Positions 25,005 through 34,042 of a stretch of 41,035 nucleotides of DNA are shown here, one piece after another. The stretch is from contig JAEYOM010000072.1 in assembly GCA_023411715.1 (NCBI GenBank), positions 1 through 41,035 of the forward strand. Reading direction: 5' to 3'. Numbering within the stretch: the stretch's first letter is position 1; the number at the start of each line of letters is the position of its first letter. The notes beneath the pieces were generated by a model. That model ran no database searches. It had not been told where the DNA came from and saw nothing but the letters and a program-made list of their open reading frames with translations. This DNA is from Bacillota bacterium (GTDB lineage: Bacteria; Bacillota; Clostridia; Acetivibrionales; DTU013). Made by a program: the position numbers and the translations under genes.

Positions 25005-27035
25005 TCACTCCTCTGTTTTCCAATATACAAACTTCATTTCCATCCCATCAAATCTTAAGGGCAGTGTCATATCATCGCCGCACCTGGATGTCGGAATGAT
25101 ATGTGGAACAGGATTTGTTTTTTCAATTAAAAATACTTTTTCAGTAATGTTTTGCTGAAAAAACACCGTAATACCTTCAACCACATCACAGGTCGAATTT
25201 ACAAAACCAAGAACATTGATATCATCAAGCTGGTAATAGTACAGCTGCATATATGGTTTATCTTTGATATAGGCGACATTGCCTTTTTTTGCATGCTCTC
25301 TTATAATATAATGTAAAATCGATTGCCTGACAGGATTCAAATGGGCCTGTACCCTGTCGTTGAACCGGCCATAAGGCAATATCACAATCCTATTGTCATA
25401 AACCGCCATTCCCGTTGCAATAGTATTACCTGAGGGACTCTTTGCCTGTGTGATTTTCTCCACGTTGTCATCATAAGTTATCTCAAGGAAATCCCCGGCA
25501 GTATTCTGAGCAGATATCCGTGCAGCTTTCATACCGCAGAATTCTCTTCCACCGCATACTTCTTCATAGGATTGGAACGCTGTATCTTGAAGATGCCACT
25601 TTGCATCCGTGATACCAGCAAGAGTTCCGAGACCCATATCGTAGAGTGTAAATGCCGCCTCACCATCCATAAGTACGAAATTGGAATCAAAAATCCGACG
25701 TATTTCGCCTTCGTTCAGATTTCTGAAGTATTGTCCCGAGACAGCTATTATTTCATCTTTAATATTTTTGTCAATCGTGTAGGCATTGGAGATACCAAAA
25801 GCGGAAAGAAGGCCTGCCCAGAAGGTCTCAGCAGGGTATAATTCCTCCATACCTTTACCAATGTATGTTTGCAGTGTATATGAAGATAGTGGACTTACCA
25901 GCACTTTTACGCCTTTTTGCCTTTGTGTAATCAGCCCGAGTGCTTTGACTGCAGACAAAAAATCTTTGTTACTTTCCAGCAGTAAATCATATGCCTGGTT
26001 CTTGTTGACCCCATTTCCTATCATGTCGAAAATATTGAGTGTAATACCTTTTGAATCAAGCAATAGAGAGGATTCTATCTGATGTAAAGTAAATGTGTGA
26101 GATTTGGAAAACCTGGAGTGCGGAAAGTTGTCCAATTCAGGATAGATTTCAGTATCTCCGGGTACAAAAAGCCGGCTTAGCCTGGATACGGTGTTGAAAT
26201 ACCAGAGGTAGCCATGCGGAGTCTCTTCACTGTATGCCGGTAAATGTGGTCTGTTTACCATGGGCATTTCACCGGACAATCCACGGAGTATGCCTTCCCA
26301 GTCCCTTCCTTCAGCACTGTGTACAGCAGGATTTGAACTCATCAAGCCGACCCTGGTCAGCGGTGATACCCGGTGTACAGCTGCGCCTATCATATCAGCC
26401 AGTTCCACCATGGTGTCACGACAGGTATCAAGCCATATTTCCCTGAAAGGATGCGGCTCGCCAGGAGCAAGCAGCTTTTCAACAAGCTCCTCCCTTGTAA
26501 GGTGCTTGCCGGCCCTTTCGGAAAACAGTTCCATATGCTTTTCACAAAAACAACCTCCCCATTGAAGCGGGGAATGATTATGAAGCCGAAAATCATCCTC
26601 AACCCAGATCATATAAGGTTCTACACCGGCATACATCGAGTACAGCTCAGTTATGTACCGCCTCCACTCACTGCAAAGAGGGCAAACCTGGGCTGTTGCG
26701 CGGTTCCCTTTTGGGTCGACCATCAGGTTGAATTTCTGACCTCCCCGCAGGGTTCTCCCACGATCAGCATGCAACAAGCTAGCCCATGGATTGATAGATG
26801 TGGTTACACCTATTTCACTCAGCCTGTTTTTTGCATTCCTTATTAAATCAAGCCATTCAGAAGCTTCCTCAAAGGTTATGTGGCCTCGGTTAAGCTCCTC
26901 GCACCCTATAAAAAACATAACGTCATCTATTCTTGCAACTTTACAGAAATCGATTAGTTCTTCTATTTTACATTCTGCTTGATGTTTTGGATCTACTGCG
27001 TAACGCAATATATACTCGAAATTATTTTTTTTCAT
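25005..27035 (-). CDS. Putative glycosidase of unknown family, 676 residues, with GH42-like Cys cluster
   Basis: I do not recognise the family. The N-terminal ~340 residues look like a (beta/alpha)8 barrel: IWVEDDFRLHNH (E146-D147-D148) falls at the end of a putative strand 4, and IYPELDNFPHSRF (E300) later, a spacing typical of clan GH-A acid/base and nucleophile. Cysteines C118 and C121 (CPLC) plus C162, C164 and H167 (GCFCEKH) recall the Zn-binding Cys cluster of GH42 beta-galactosidases. Residues ~365-560 look like a GH42-type trimerisation/Rossmann-like region, followed by a beta domain. There is no signal peptide. AAGGAGG precedes the ATG. It lies five bases upstream of GH27. A beta-galactosidase-like role is inference. 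Confidence 0.65.
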   Translation of the reverse strand: MKKNNFEYILRYAVDPKHQAECKIEELIDFCKVARIDDVMFFIGCEELNRGHITFEEASEWLDLIRNAKNRLSEIGVTTSINPWASLLHADRGRTLRGGQKFNLMVDPKGNRATAQVCPLCSEWRRYITELYSMYAGVEPYMIWVEDDFRLHNHSPLQWGGCFCEKHMELFSERAGKHLTREELVEKLLAPGEPHPFREIWLDTCRDTMVELADMIGAAVHRVSPLTRVGLMSSNPAVHSAEGRDWEGILRGLSGEMPMVNRPHLPAYSEETPHGYLWYFNTVSRLSRLFVPGDTEIYPELDNFPHSRFSKSHTFTLHQIESSLLLDSKGITLNIFDMIGNGVNKNQAYDLLLESNKDFLSAVKALGLITQRQKGVKVLVSPLSSYTLQTYIGKGMEELYPAETFWAGLLSAFGISNAYTIDKNIKDEIIAVSGQYFRNLNEGEIRRIFDSNFVLMDGEAAFTLYDMGLGTLAGITDAKWHLQDTAFQSYEEVCGGREFCGMKAARISAQNTAGDFLEITYDDNVEKITQAKSPSGNTIATGMAVYDNRIVILPYGRFNDRVQAHLNPVRQSILHYIIREHAKKGNVAYIKDKPYMQLYYYQLDDINVLGFVNSTCDVVEGITVFFQQNITEKVFLIEKTNPVPHIIPTSRCGDDMTLPLRFDGMEMKFVYWKTEE

Positions 27036-27126
27036 GATTCCTCCTTGAAATATTCTGATAGCTGTTCACTTGTACCATGGTTCATCGTGATACTCGTTAA
27101 ATATGTCCATGAATATTGTGCATCTT

Positions 27127-28629
27127 TCAAAAGCACATGCTCTCTATTCTTTCTGCCAGTTTTTTTCTAACCGACATGAATAGATCTTCATCAGACGTGT
27201 ATTCAGTCAGGCTAGTGATTATTTCGGCGCATATTTTTAGTGTATATTCCCTGCCCAGTGTTTTTTCAGCTATGGTCAGGTATTCATAGTCATAAATTCC
27301 ATCGCGAACTGCTTCAAGCCTTAATGATGATACCGGCCCATCAAGGCCCACCTTTTTACCTGGATAGAAAAGAGAGCCATCGCCATATAATGAATTATTT
27401 ATTGATTTGACAGTTGCCATATCGGTCCATGGATCAGTTGTACCGTCTTTTTCGCTCCACCAATTGGTACACCAATATAATAACCCTTCAATATTATTCA
27501 TCCATTGCTGCCAGAAAAGCAATCTGTGATTTAAACCCTGCATACTAATAAACAAATTGCAGTATGGTTCAGATGGACCGCAGCATACATACCACCATAT
27601 TGTTTCACCCGTATTTCTACGGATATCAAGCTTTTCACCCAGCGTACCATCAGGCTCTCTGTCCTTATCCCAATAATTTATATTATCAAACAGGCAGGAT
27701 TCAGGGCACCATATATTTACCTTACCAAGCATCAGGCCGCAAGCGTCTTTTGCTTTGCCAGATCGTTGATTTACATAAAACGGGAGCACTATTCTATAGT
27801 TTGGTTCCAAACTTTCGAGCCTTTTATGTATCGCATCCAGTTTTTCGTAATCTTCTTCAGTTTTAGGTTCATCGAGTGGGTAAAACATACCTTTTTGAAA
27901 CCAGGATCTATTGCTGCGCACTTTGTCTAAATATCTTTTGAGTTTTTCATCTTCTTCTGAATATGGTATGACAAAAGAAGTCATTCTTTCATCATTTAGA
28001 TAGACATCGGCTTCATCTGATAAAATATCTACCGGTAAATCATAAGCAGATATTCTATATTTTAAAAGCTCATCATAATATTTCTTATATAAATCCGCAC
28101 ATTCTTTAGAGTTTTCACCAATGCCATAGACGGCAGAAAGTCCACTCTTTGCAATACCAAAAGCCGTCTGGCAGGCGGGCCTGTCAGGGAGTGAAAAATT
28201 CCATATATGGACAGAAAGTTCCAGCTTGCGGATAACCTTTTCATTTACTTTAATATTAACATTACCCGCATATGTACCTGAAGATGCGCTCTTTGATACA
28301 TATACACGCAATAATACAGGCTGAACACAATCAGCCTTCAAATCAATTTCTTTATCTAAAGGTGGAATAGGATCTGGCCAAATTCCTTTTGACAAGCAGT
28401 CTACGTAGCATACTTTGAACAGCTCCACCTCAAGTGAATTACCATCATTATGGACCAATTTGTCACATGATATTTCCACATTTGAATAATCTGAATCTGG
28501 TTTCATGATTAATTGACAGGAATTATATTGATTTTTTGCAGTATAAATTTGATATTTATCAATTCCTTTTTTATTCTCATCAAGGCGCGTTTTATGAAAT
28601 GAATGAGCAAACCATGTAACAATACCCAT
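27127..28629 (-). CDS. DUF4091 glycosidase-like protein (GH123-related), 500 residues
   Basis: It is leaderless, with an N-terminal beta-sandwich (about 1-145), a barrel-like middle and DUF4091 C-terminal features (CTNWW, LEAVRDGIYDYEYL). D253-E254 in FYPLDEP is the Asp-Glu pair expected for GH123-type substrate-assisted catalysis. Aromatic-rich stretches (WWYVCCGPSEPY) resemble the equivalent segment FYVCCGPKFP of the other DUF4091 protein, so the two share ancestry but have diverged widely. AGGTGAAA precedes the ATG, 13 bases from the stop of the permease gene. It is the first enzyme after the transporter in the operon. Confidence 0.78.
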   Translation of the reverse strand: MGIVTWFAHSFHKTRLDENKKGIDKYQIYTAKNQYNSCQLIMKPDSDYSNVEISCDKLVHNDGNSLEVELFKVCYVDCLSKGIWPDPIPPLDKEIDLKADCVQPVLLRVYVSKSASSGTYAGNVNIKVNEKVIRKLELSVHIWNFSLPDRPACQTAFGIAKSGLSAVYGIGENSKECADLYKKYYDELLKYRISAYDLPVDILSDEADVYLNDERMTSFVIPYSEEDEKLKRYLDKVRSNRSWFQKGMFYPLDEPKTEEDYEKLDAIHKRLESLEPNYRIVLPFYVNQRSGKAKDACGLMLGKVNIWCPESCLFDNINYWDKDREPDGTLGEKLDIRRNTGETIWWYVCCGPSEPYCNLFISMQGLNHRLLFWQQWMNNIEGLLYWCTNWWSEKDGTTDPWTDMATVKSINNSLYGDGSLFYPGKKVGLDGPVSSLRLEAVRDGIYDYEYLTIAEKTLGREYTLKICAEIITSLTEYTSDEDLFMSVRKKLAERIESMCF

Positions 28630-28642
28630 ACTTTTTCACCTA

Positions 28643-29536
28643 TTATCCTTTCACACTGCCTATTACTAATCCTTTAATAAAATATCTCTGCAGACATGGG
28701 TATACAAGCAGGATAGGGAGAGCCCCAAGGAAAATCTGGGCACATCTGACTGATTGTTCGCTAATATTCTTCAATCTCTCAAGCCCTTCAGGTGATAATG
28801 TACTCATACTCTGCTTGTTTATGTCTAAAACAATAGTTGAAAGATATGTCTGCAGAGGATATAACTTAGGAGAATTTATATATAACACACCGTCGAACCA
28901 GGAATTCCAGTGCCCTACTATTGAGAATAGGAGTATAGTGGCTAAAGCCGGCTTCGATACAGGCAGATAAATCCTCCATAATACGCTCCATTGGCTTGCA
29001 CCATCTATTATTGCAGCTTCCTCCAGTTCTTTTGGGATTTGCCTGAAAAAGTTCAGAAGCAGAACCATATTCCAAACACTCAGAGCACCTGGTATTATAA
29101 GAGCCCAGATGTGGTTTATAAGTCCCGTCATTTTTACCACCATATAGCTCGGGATCATACCACCTCCAAAATACATCGTAAAAACAAAGAACCAGATATA
29201 AATTGTTCGTCCTACTAAGCTTTCCTTGCTTTTTGACAGGGGATAAGCCGTGATTACCACCATAAACATATTGAGTGAGGTTCCCAGGATTACTCTTATG
29301 ATAGATACCAGTAAGGCTCTGAGAAACTCCGGTTTCGTAGCCAGAAATTCATAAGATTTCAGGGTAAAGCCTTTTGGTATAAACCCTATAATTCCTGCGG
29401 CTGCATTGATGCTAGAACTCAGCGAAACAGCGATAAGGTGCAGGAAAGGAAGAATACATATCACCATGAGTGAACATAAAAAAAGATAATTGAATATGAT
29501 AAAAATTCTTCTGCTTAGTGAGATATTTTTATTCAT
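28643..29536 (-). CDS. ABC sugar transporter permease (YtcP/LplC-like, MalG type)
   Basis: This 297-residue inner-membrane permease has six hydrophobic segments and the cytoplasmic EAA loop EEAAIIDGASQWSVLWRIYLP, where the ATPase docks. It belongs to the carbohydrate uptake-1 permeases that pair with LplB-type partners. It ends GLVIGSVKG, the usual C-terminus of this group. The upstream site is an unusual G-run (GGGGGCG) before ATAATG. It lies 15 bases after the partner permease. No ATP-binding subunit is encoded in the window. Confidence 0.95.
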   Translation of the reverse strand: MNKNISLSRRIFIIFNYLFLCSLMVICILPFLHLIAVSLSSSINAAAGIIGFIPKGFTLKSYEFLATKPEFLRALLVSIIRVILGTSLNMFMVVITAYPLSKSKESLVGRTIYIWFFVFTMYFGGGMIPSYMVVKMTGLINHIWALIIPGALSVWNMVLLLNFFRQIPKELEEAAIIDGASQWSVLWRIYLPVSKPALATILLFSIVGHWNSWFDGVLYINSPKLYPLQTYLSTIVLDINKQSMSTLSPEGLERLKNISEQSVRCAQIFLGALPILLVYPCLQRYFIKGLVIGSVKG

Positions 29537-29551
29537 TATTTCGCCCCCGGA

Positions 29552-30463
29552 TTAAAATATTCTATAGTCGCTGAATTTATAGGCACAGTAGTATGAAACC
29601 GTTACCAGAAAAAATGATACAGTCGACTTGAAAAAACCTATAACGGCTGCAGGTGCATATTGTAAATTATTAATTCCCATCCTGAAAACTAGTGTATCGA
29701 TTATGTCCCCTGTCTGATAGATAGCCGGATTGTACAACATGTAAATCTGCTCAAAATTCGCCGAGTTCAAAAGCTGTCCTATGCTTAGTGTTGTTGTAAG
29801 AATAATCATGGGAAGTATCCCTGGAATTGTTATGTGCCAAGCCTGTTTCCATCTTCCTGCTCCGTCCACTTCCGCTGCTTCATATAAGCTGGTGTCTATT
29901 GATGTTATTGCAGCCAAATATACGATCATGTAATATCCAAGGTTCTTCCAGGTGTCGGTAAGTACTATAACCGGCCTGAACCATGTATTGCTCAGGAGAA
30001 ACGTGATCGGTTCAATACCAATTGATCCAAGCAGCTCATTTATTGGACCATGAATGGAAAGTAATTCAATAAATATTCCTCCCAATACAGCCCATGAAAT
30101 GAAATATGGCAGAAAGAGGCTGGATTGAACCAGCTTTGCAAACCTTTTTGACATAAGCTCGTTTATAAGAAGTGCCATAATTAGCGGAGCTATAATTCCA
30201 AGTATGACTTTGAATATTGATATAATTAATGTATTCGTCAGTGCCTGGGTAAAGTCATGCATGGCAAAAACATATTTAAAATTTTCAAGTCCAATCCATT
30301 TGGATCTGAAAAAACCCTTAAAGGGATTAAATTGTTCAAATGCCATTACAAGTCCGAACATGGGACCGTAGGCATAAATAAGAACCACAATAATTCCAGG
30401 TATCAGCATTAAATGCAAAGGAAGCTGCCGTTTAAACTTTTGTACTTGTAATCTCTGTCTCAA
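29552..30463 (-). CDS. ABC sugar transporter permease (LplB-like, MalF type)
   Basis: This 303-residue permease has six membrane segments and the EAA motif EAAEVDGAGRWKQAWHITIP. It belongs to the LplB/YtcP-type systems that import complex oligosaccharides and are usually controlled by YesMN-type two-component systems, as here. The start codon is TTG at 30463, preceded by GAGGTG at seven bases; no ATG offers a better site. It follows the solute-binding protein gene after a 72-base gap with a strong stem-loop. Confidence 0.95.
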   Translation of the reverse strand: MRQRLQVQKFKRQLPLHLMLIPGIIVVLIYAYGPMFGLVMAFEQFNPFKGFFRSKWIGLENFKYVFAMHDFTQALTNTLIISIFKVILGIIAPLIMALLINELMSKRFAKLVQSSLFLPYFISWAVLGGIFIELLSIHGPINELLGSIGIEPITFLLSNTWFRPVIVLTDTWKNLGYYMIVYLAAITSIDTSLYEAAEVDGAGRWKQAWHITIPGILPMIILTTTLSIGQLLNSANFEQIYMLYNPAIYQTGDIIDTLVFRMGINNLQYAPAAVIGFFKSTVSFFLVTVSYYCAYKFSDYRIF

Positions 30464-30497
30464 TCGTGTTCACCTCAATTATGTCCGAAAGATAAGG

Positions 30498-30522
30498 GGG
30501 GAAGCTCTTTGGGAGCTCCCCC
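30498..30522 (-). promoter_or_regulatory. Intercistronic stem-loop between solute-binding protein and permease genes
   Basis: On the minus strand GGGGGAGCTC pairs with GAGCTTCCCC (ten pairs, one G-U) around a five-base loop, 13 bases past the solute-binding protein stop. No T-run follows. Such hairpins commonly stabilise the binding-protein mRNA or reduce read-through, so that the binding protein exceeds the permeases. That role is inferred. Confidence 0.65.
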
Positions 30523-30535
30523 TGCTGAATGTGTA

Positions 30536-32248
30536 TTACTGCTTGTTCTTGGTGTACCAATCGTTGACTTCTTTTGTTATAGCATCTCCACCCAACTGCT
30601 TCCATTGACTCAAATAATTGTCGAACTCGGTTACCGGGGCAGCGCCCATAATGATTTTTATAAATGTCTCTTCAGTCAGTTTGTCAAGGGTAGCTCCTTT
30701 GTCGATCATAGATGGAGTAAGAGTACCGAAGAATTCATTATAAACTTTGGTATTCTTTTCTACTATATCCCTTGTAAGGCCCCAGCCGCCATCCTTGGCT
30801 ATACGGGCCATGGCATTGCCCATTTGGCTTCCGTCCCACGGTGTATTACCAGCCAGGTAATCCTTGTATTTCACATATTTGTCATACAATACCTTATCGC
30901 TTGAGTTAAGGTTTGCGCCCTGGTCGTTTGCATCTATTGCTGCATTCACGTGTTCAAAGGCTGAGTTGATATCGTAAGGATCGTTGTACTGTGTTGGACA
31001 CCAGGACCATACGAACCCACCTTTTGGCAGAGCTGCATCCCCATATTTGGGAATGTCGTTACAAATATCTATATACAAATTAAATAGTTTGATTACTGCT
31101 TCAGGATTTTTGCAGTTTTTATTAATTACCTTGAACGAATTGGTACCGTCAATAGTAAACCGGTTGATCAGGGTCTTCACAGGAGCACCGTCAAACGAGG
31201 GAAGATCCGAAACAACCCAGTTTGCCTTGGGATCCTTGTCCTTTGAATTGTTCAAAGGCCACTCATACATCCACCATGTGCCTATTGCTATACCAAGTTT
31301 GCCTGAGGTCAATTCTTCTGCCATCTTATCTTCGTTCTTTGTAGCAAATTCTTTGTCTATTATTCCATCTTTGTAGAATTCGCTAAGATATTGAAGAGCT
31401 ACTTTGGTCTCAGGCTGTGTTTCACCAGCCACAATAGAACCGTCAGAACCTACGATCCATTTCTTTGGATATGAATTGAAAGGATACATGTAAGTCTTTA
31501 TATCAAAGCCCCAACCATCAAATACCTTGCACATTGCGAAGCCACCGACAGCCTTTTTCTTATCGACAAAAGCCTTTGCTACATTCTTTAGTTCATCCAT
31601 AGTTTTGGGAACTGAAAGTCCAAGCTCATCAAGCCAGTCTTTCCTTATAAACATTTCCTGTACATCTCTTCTCGGATCCCAATACTGCGGAATGCCATAT
31701 AACTTACCATCTGATTTTCCAAGTGAAATTGCATTCGGATCTCTCTCAACAAAGCTTTTCATCATAGGGCTAAGGTAGTTGTAAGCATCAGTCAGGTCAG
31801 CAAGCTGATCATTCTGCCTCAAAATCTCATATTGTTGGGACTTAACCGACATGACATCAGGAAGATCATTGGAAGAGAGAGCTACGCTAAATCTTGTATC
31901 ATACTGATCTGAAGGCGCCTGCCATAGATATTTTATGTCAATATTAAGCTTGTCTTTCGCCAGCTTCACGAATGACTGCGTTTCTGGCGTTACTCCCTGT
32001 AAAGTTGTAGGATCACCTGCTGGTGAGTAATTCAATATCGCCGTGACTGTCACTGGAGTATCTGACTTCCCAAACGGGTCATAATTTTTCTGAGCTTCTG
32101 CAGACTCAGACGATGCCTCAACAGATGTTGATACTGTTGATGACGCGGCTGAGGAACTTTGTTGTGCCGAGCCGCACCCCGCCAATGACAGAATCATCAT
32201 AAAAGCTAACACTAATGAAATAGATAGGTGCACAATACGTTTGTTCAT
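30536..32248 (-). CDS. Extracellular solute-binding lipoprotein of the sugar ABC transporter
   Basis: This 570-residue family 1 (LipO/YtcQ-like) binding protein has a basic, hydrophobic lipoprotein signal with lipobox LAGC (Cys25). A Ser/Ala-rich tether (residues ~26-55) follows, then a two-lobed binding domain. The mature protein would be lipid-anchored outside the membrane and capture an oligosaccharide for the two permeases. Its length (well over the ~430 of monosaccharide binders) fits the group that binds longer oligosaccharides. AAGGAGGAAA gives a strong ribosome binding site. It begins its own transcription unit after the terminator at 32338-32384; a TATAAT-like hexamer lies at 32323-32328. 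Confidence 0.95.
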   Translation of the reverse strand: MNKRIVHLSISLVLAFMMILSLAGCGSAQQSSSAASSTVSTSVEASSESAEAQKNYDPFGKSDTPVTVTAILNYSPAGDPTTLQGVTPETQSFVKLAKDKLNIDIKYLWQAPSDQYDTRFSVALSSNDLPDVMSVKSQQYEILRQNDQLADLTDAYNYLSPMMKSFVERDPNAISLGKSDGKLYGIPQYWDPRRDVQEMFIRKDWLDELGLSVPKTMDELKNVAKAFVDKKKAVGGFAMCKVFDGWGFDIKTYMYPFNSYPKKWIVGSDGSIVAGETQPETKVALQYLSEFYKDGIIDKEFATKNEDKMAEELTSGKLGIAIGTWWMYEWPLNNSKDKDPKANWVVSDLPSFDGAPVKTLINRFTIDGTNSFKVINKNCKNPEAVIKLFNLYIDICNDIPKYGDAALPKGGFVWSWCPTQYNDPYDINSAFEHVNAAIDANDQGANLNSSDKVLYDKYVKYKDYLAGNTPWDGSQMGNAMARIAKDGGWGLTRDIVEKNTKVYNEFFGTLTPSMIDKGATLDKLTEETFIKIIMGAAPVTEFDNYLSQWKQLGGDAITKEVNDWYTKNKQ

Positions 32249-32326
32249 AAATTTCCTCCTTCAATAATTAAGTTATTACATTGCGAATCTTTTCCGAAGG
32301 ACTCGAGTACCTTATACATACAATTA

Positions 32327-32384
32327 TAAAAAAAAAATAAACAGATAAAAACTTTAAAGTTTTTACATCATTTTAATCTGTTTA
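32327..32384 (-). terminator. Strong Rho-independent terminator after the response regulator
   Basis: On the minus strand TAAACAGAT pairs with ATCTGTTTA (32384-32376 with 32346-32338), and the interior contains a second perfect palindrome, AAAAACTTTAAAGTTTTT (32347-32364). A run of about ten T residues follows. It separates the regulatory pair from the transport/enzyme operon. Confidence 0.9.
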
Positions 32385-32401
32385 CTTAATGTTTTATAAA
32401 G

Positions 32402-34042
32402 TTATTTAATTAAAGCATTTCTATAATCCCGGGGGGTCATACCTGTCAATCTTTTAAAGAAGGTCGTAAAATAAGATGTTATTTCAAAGCCTAGCTCCAA
32501 GGCTATTTCGTCTATTTTAAAATGTGTATCCTCCAGCCTCCTTTTTGCAATTTCTATTTTAACGCTGTTTATAAAATCAGAAAGATTTTGGCCTGTAACC
32601 TGCTTATAATATCTTGAGAGATAAGATGGATTAAAATAGACTGAATCAGCGAGCTTTGTCAGTGACAAATCACCTCCGGGATTCTGTCTGATATAACTCT
32701 GGAGCCTGGCTATGACCAAATCGCTTTCATGCGCACTCTTCTCTCTTATATACATACATAAATAATGCCCCAATCCAACAAGGTATTTCTCAGTTTTTTC
32801 CCAATCATCCGCCAGGTCCAGAACTATAAGTTTCTCAATTTCCAGATCCAAATTTAGGCTGTTAGAAAGATTATGCCTGTTAATAAAAGAAACATATACC
32901 ATAAGAAGTGAGTAATATTTCTCCACACCCGCAAAATAGCTCAAGGCAAAATTTTTTTTAACAATACCTAACAATTCGGATAATAACCCCGGTACTTCTA
33001 AATCGTACGAATCCTCTAGAACCTTATCCAGTTTTCTAAGCATTTTATTAAAACCACAATTATCAGTATCTTCTACCAATACTTTGGATGTTACCAGCGA
33101 CTTAGCATCAGCCTCACTTAAATCAATCAGCAGTTGGGCTCCCTTAAGAAGTCTCTTGCCGATAAGCTGCATTATTTCATATTCTTCGTGCAAACTGCTT
33201 AAATCGGCAAACTTCCTGGAAATAATAAAAGAGAGGGATACATTATAAGTTTCCTTGAAATTATCCTGCACTGATTCCAGAATGCCCTTTAAATAAGTCG
33301 AACTATTTGAAAAGCTGCTGTTTACCGGCTGTATGAAAAATACTATTTCTGATTTAGCAATGACTGTATTTGTATGGACGACATCAGGCATAAAGCTTCT
33401 TTCCAACATATTCTGTACGGCACAATATATCTCAATTTTCTCATTTTGCTTGACTTCAGGATTAATTTCATTCAGCTTACCTAAAACAAGAAGTATGGGG
33501 TCACATGTATTGAGACTCATATCAAGTGCTTCAAACTGCTGGGTAATCGATGATATATCGTCGTTATCCCCATTCAGCAGTGACTCCATCAGTTCTTTCC
33601 TGAACAACTGAGTCAAATCAGCCATCTTACGCTTAGCTTCATTCACTATATCCAATTGTGCCTTTTCCATATTCAACTTGGTTATTGCATCAAATACAGC
33701 CTTTAACAAGACATCATTGTTTTCGGTTTTTAAAATGTATTTCGTATCAGTTTTTTGAATGGCTTCATATACATACTCGAACTCGTTGTATCCGGTTAAA
33801 AAAATCGTCTTGCAGTCAGGCCAACATTCAAGGGTCTTTTCCCTAAGCTGAAGGCCAGTTATAACGGGCATACGTATATCGGAAAGCAATATATCCACTC
33901 TCATTTTTCTGACAATTTCCAGTGCATCAACGGAAGAAAAAGCTTTTAGAATATCAAGTTCCAATTCATCGTGTTTGGAAAGCATAATTGATAAACCGTT
34001 TACTATTGCCGGTTCATCGTCTACAATCAATATTCTGTACAT
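32402..34042 (-). CDS. YesN-type response regulator with AraC output domain
   Basis: The 546-residue regulator has an N-terminal receiver domain (about 1-120; acidic cluster DDE at 8-10, phosphoacceptor D55 in LLSDIRMP, Lys in YILK), a ~300-residue central region of unknown fold, and a C-terminal AraC double helix-turn-helix (about 440-546, with LSRYYKQVTGQNLSDFI and IALELGFEITSYFTTFFKR). Its ATG shares one base with the kinase stop (TAATG), so translation is coupled. YesMN pairs typically activate neighbouring sugar ABC operons; here the likely target is the promoter before the solute-binding protein gene. Confidence 0.95.
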   Translation of the reverse strand: MYRILIVDDEPAIVNGLSIMLSKHDELELDILKAFSSVDALEIVRKMRVDILLSDIRMPVITGLQLREKTLECWPDCKTIFLTGYNEFEYVYEAIQKTDTKYILKTENNDVLLKAVFDAITKLNMEKAQLDIVNEAKRKMADLTQLFRKELMESLLNGDNDDISSITQQFEALDMSLNTCDPILLVLGKLNEINPEVKQNEKIEIYCAVQNMLERSFMPDVVHTNTVIAKSEIVFFIQPVNSSFSNSSTYLKGILESVQDNFKETYNVSLSFIISRKFADLSSLHEEYEIMQLIGKRLLKGAQLLIDLSEADAKSLVTSKVLVEDTDNCGFNKMLRKLDKVLEDSYDLEVPGLLSELLGIVKKNFALSYFAGVEKYYSLLMVYVSFINRHNLSNSLNLDLEIEKLIVLDLADDWEKTEKYLVGLGHYLCMYIREKSAHESDLVIARLQSYIRQNPGGDLSLTKLADSVYFNPSYLSRYYKQVTGQNLSDFINSVKIEIAKRRLEDTHFKIDEIALELGFEITSYFTTFFKRLTGMTPRDYRNALIK

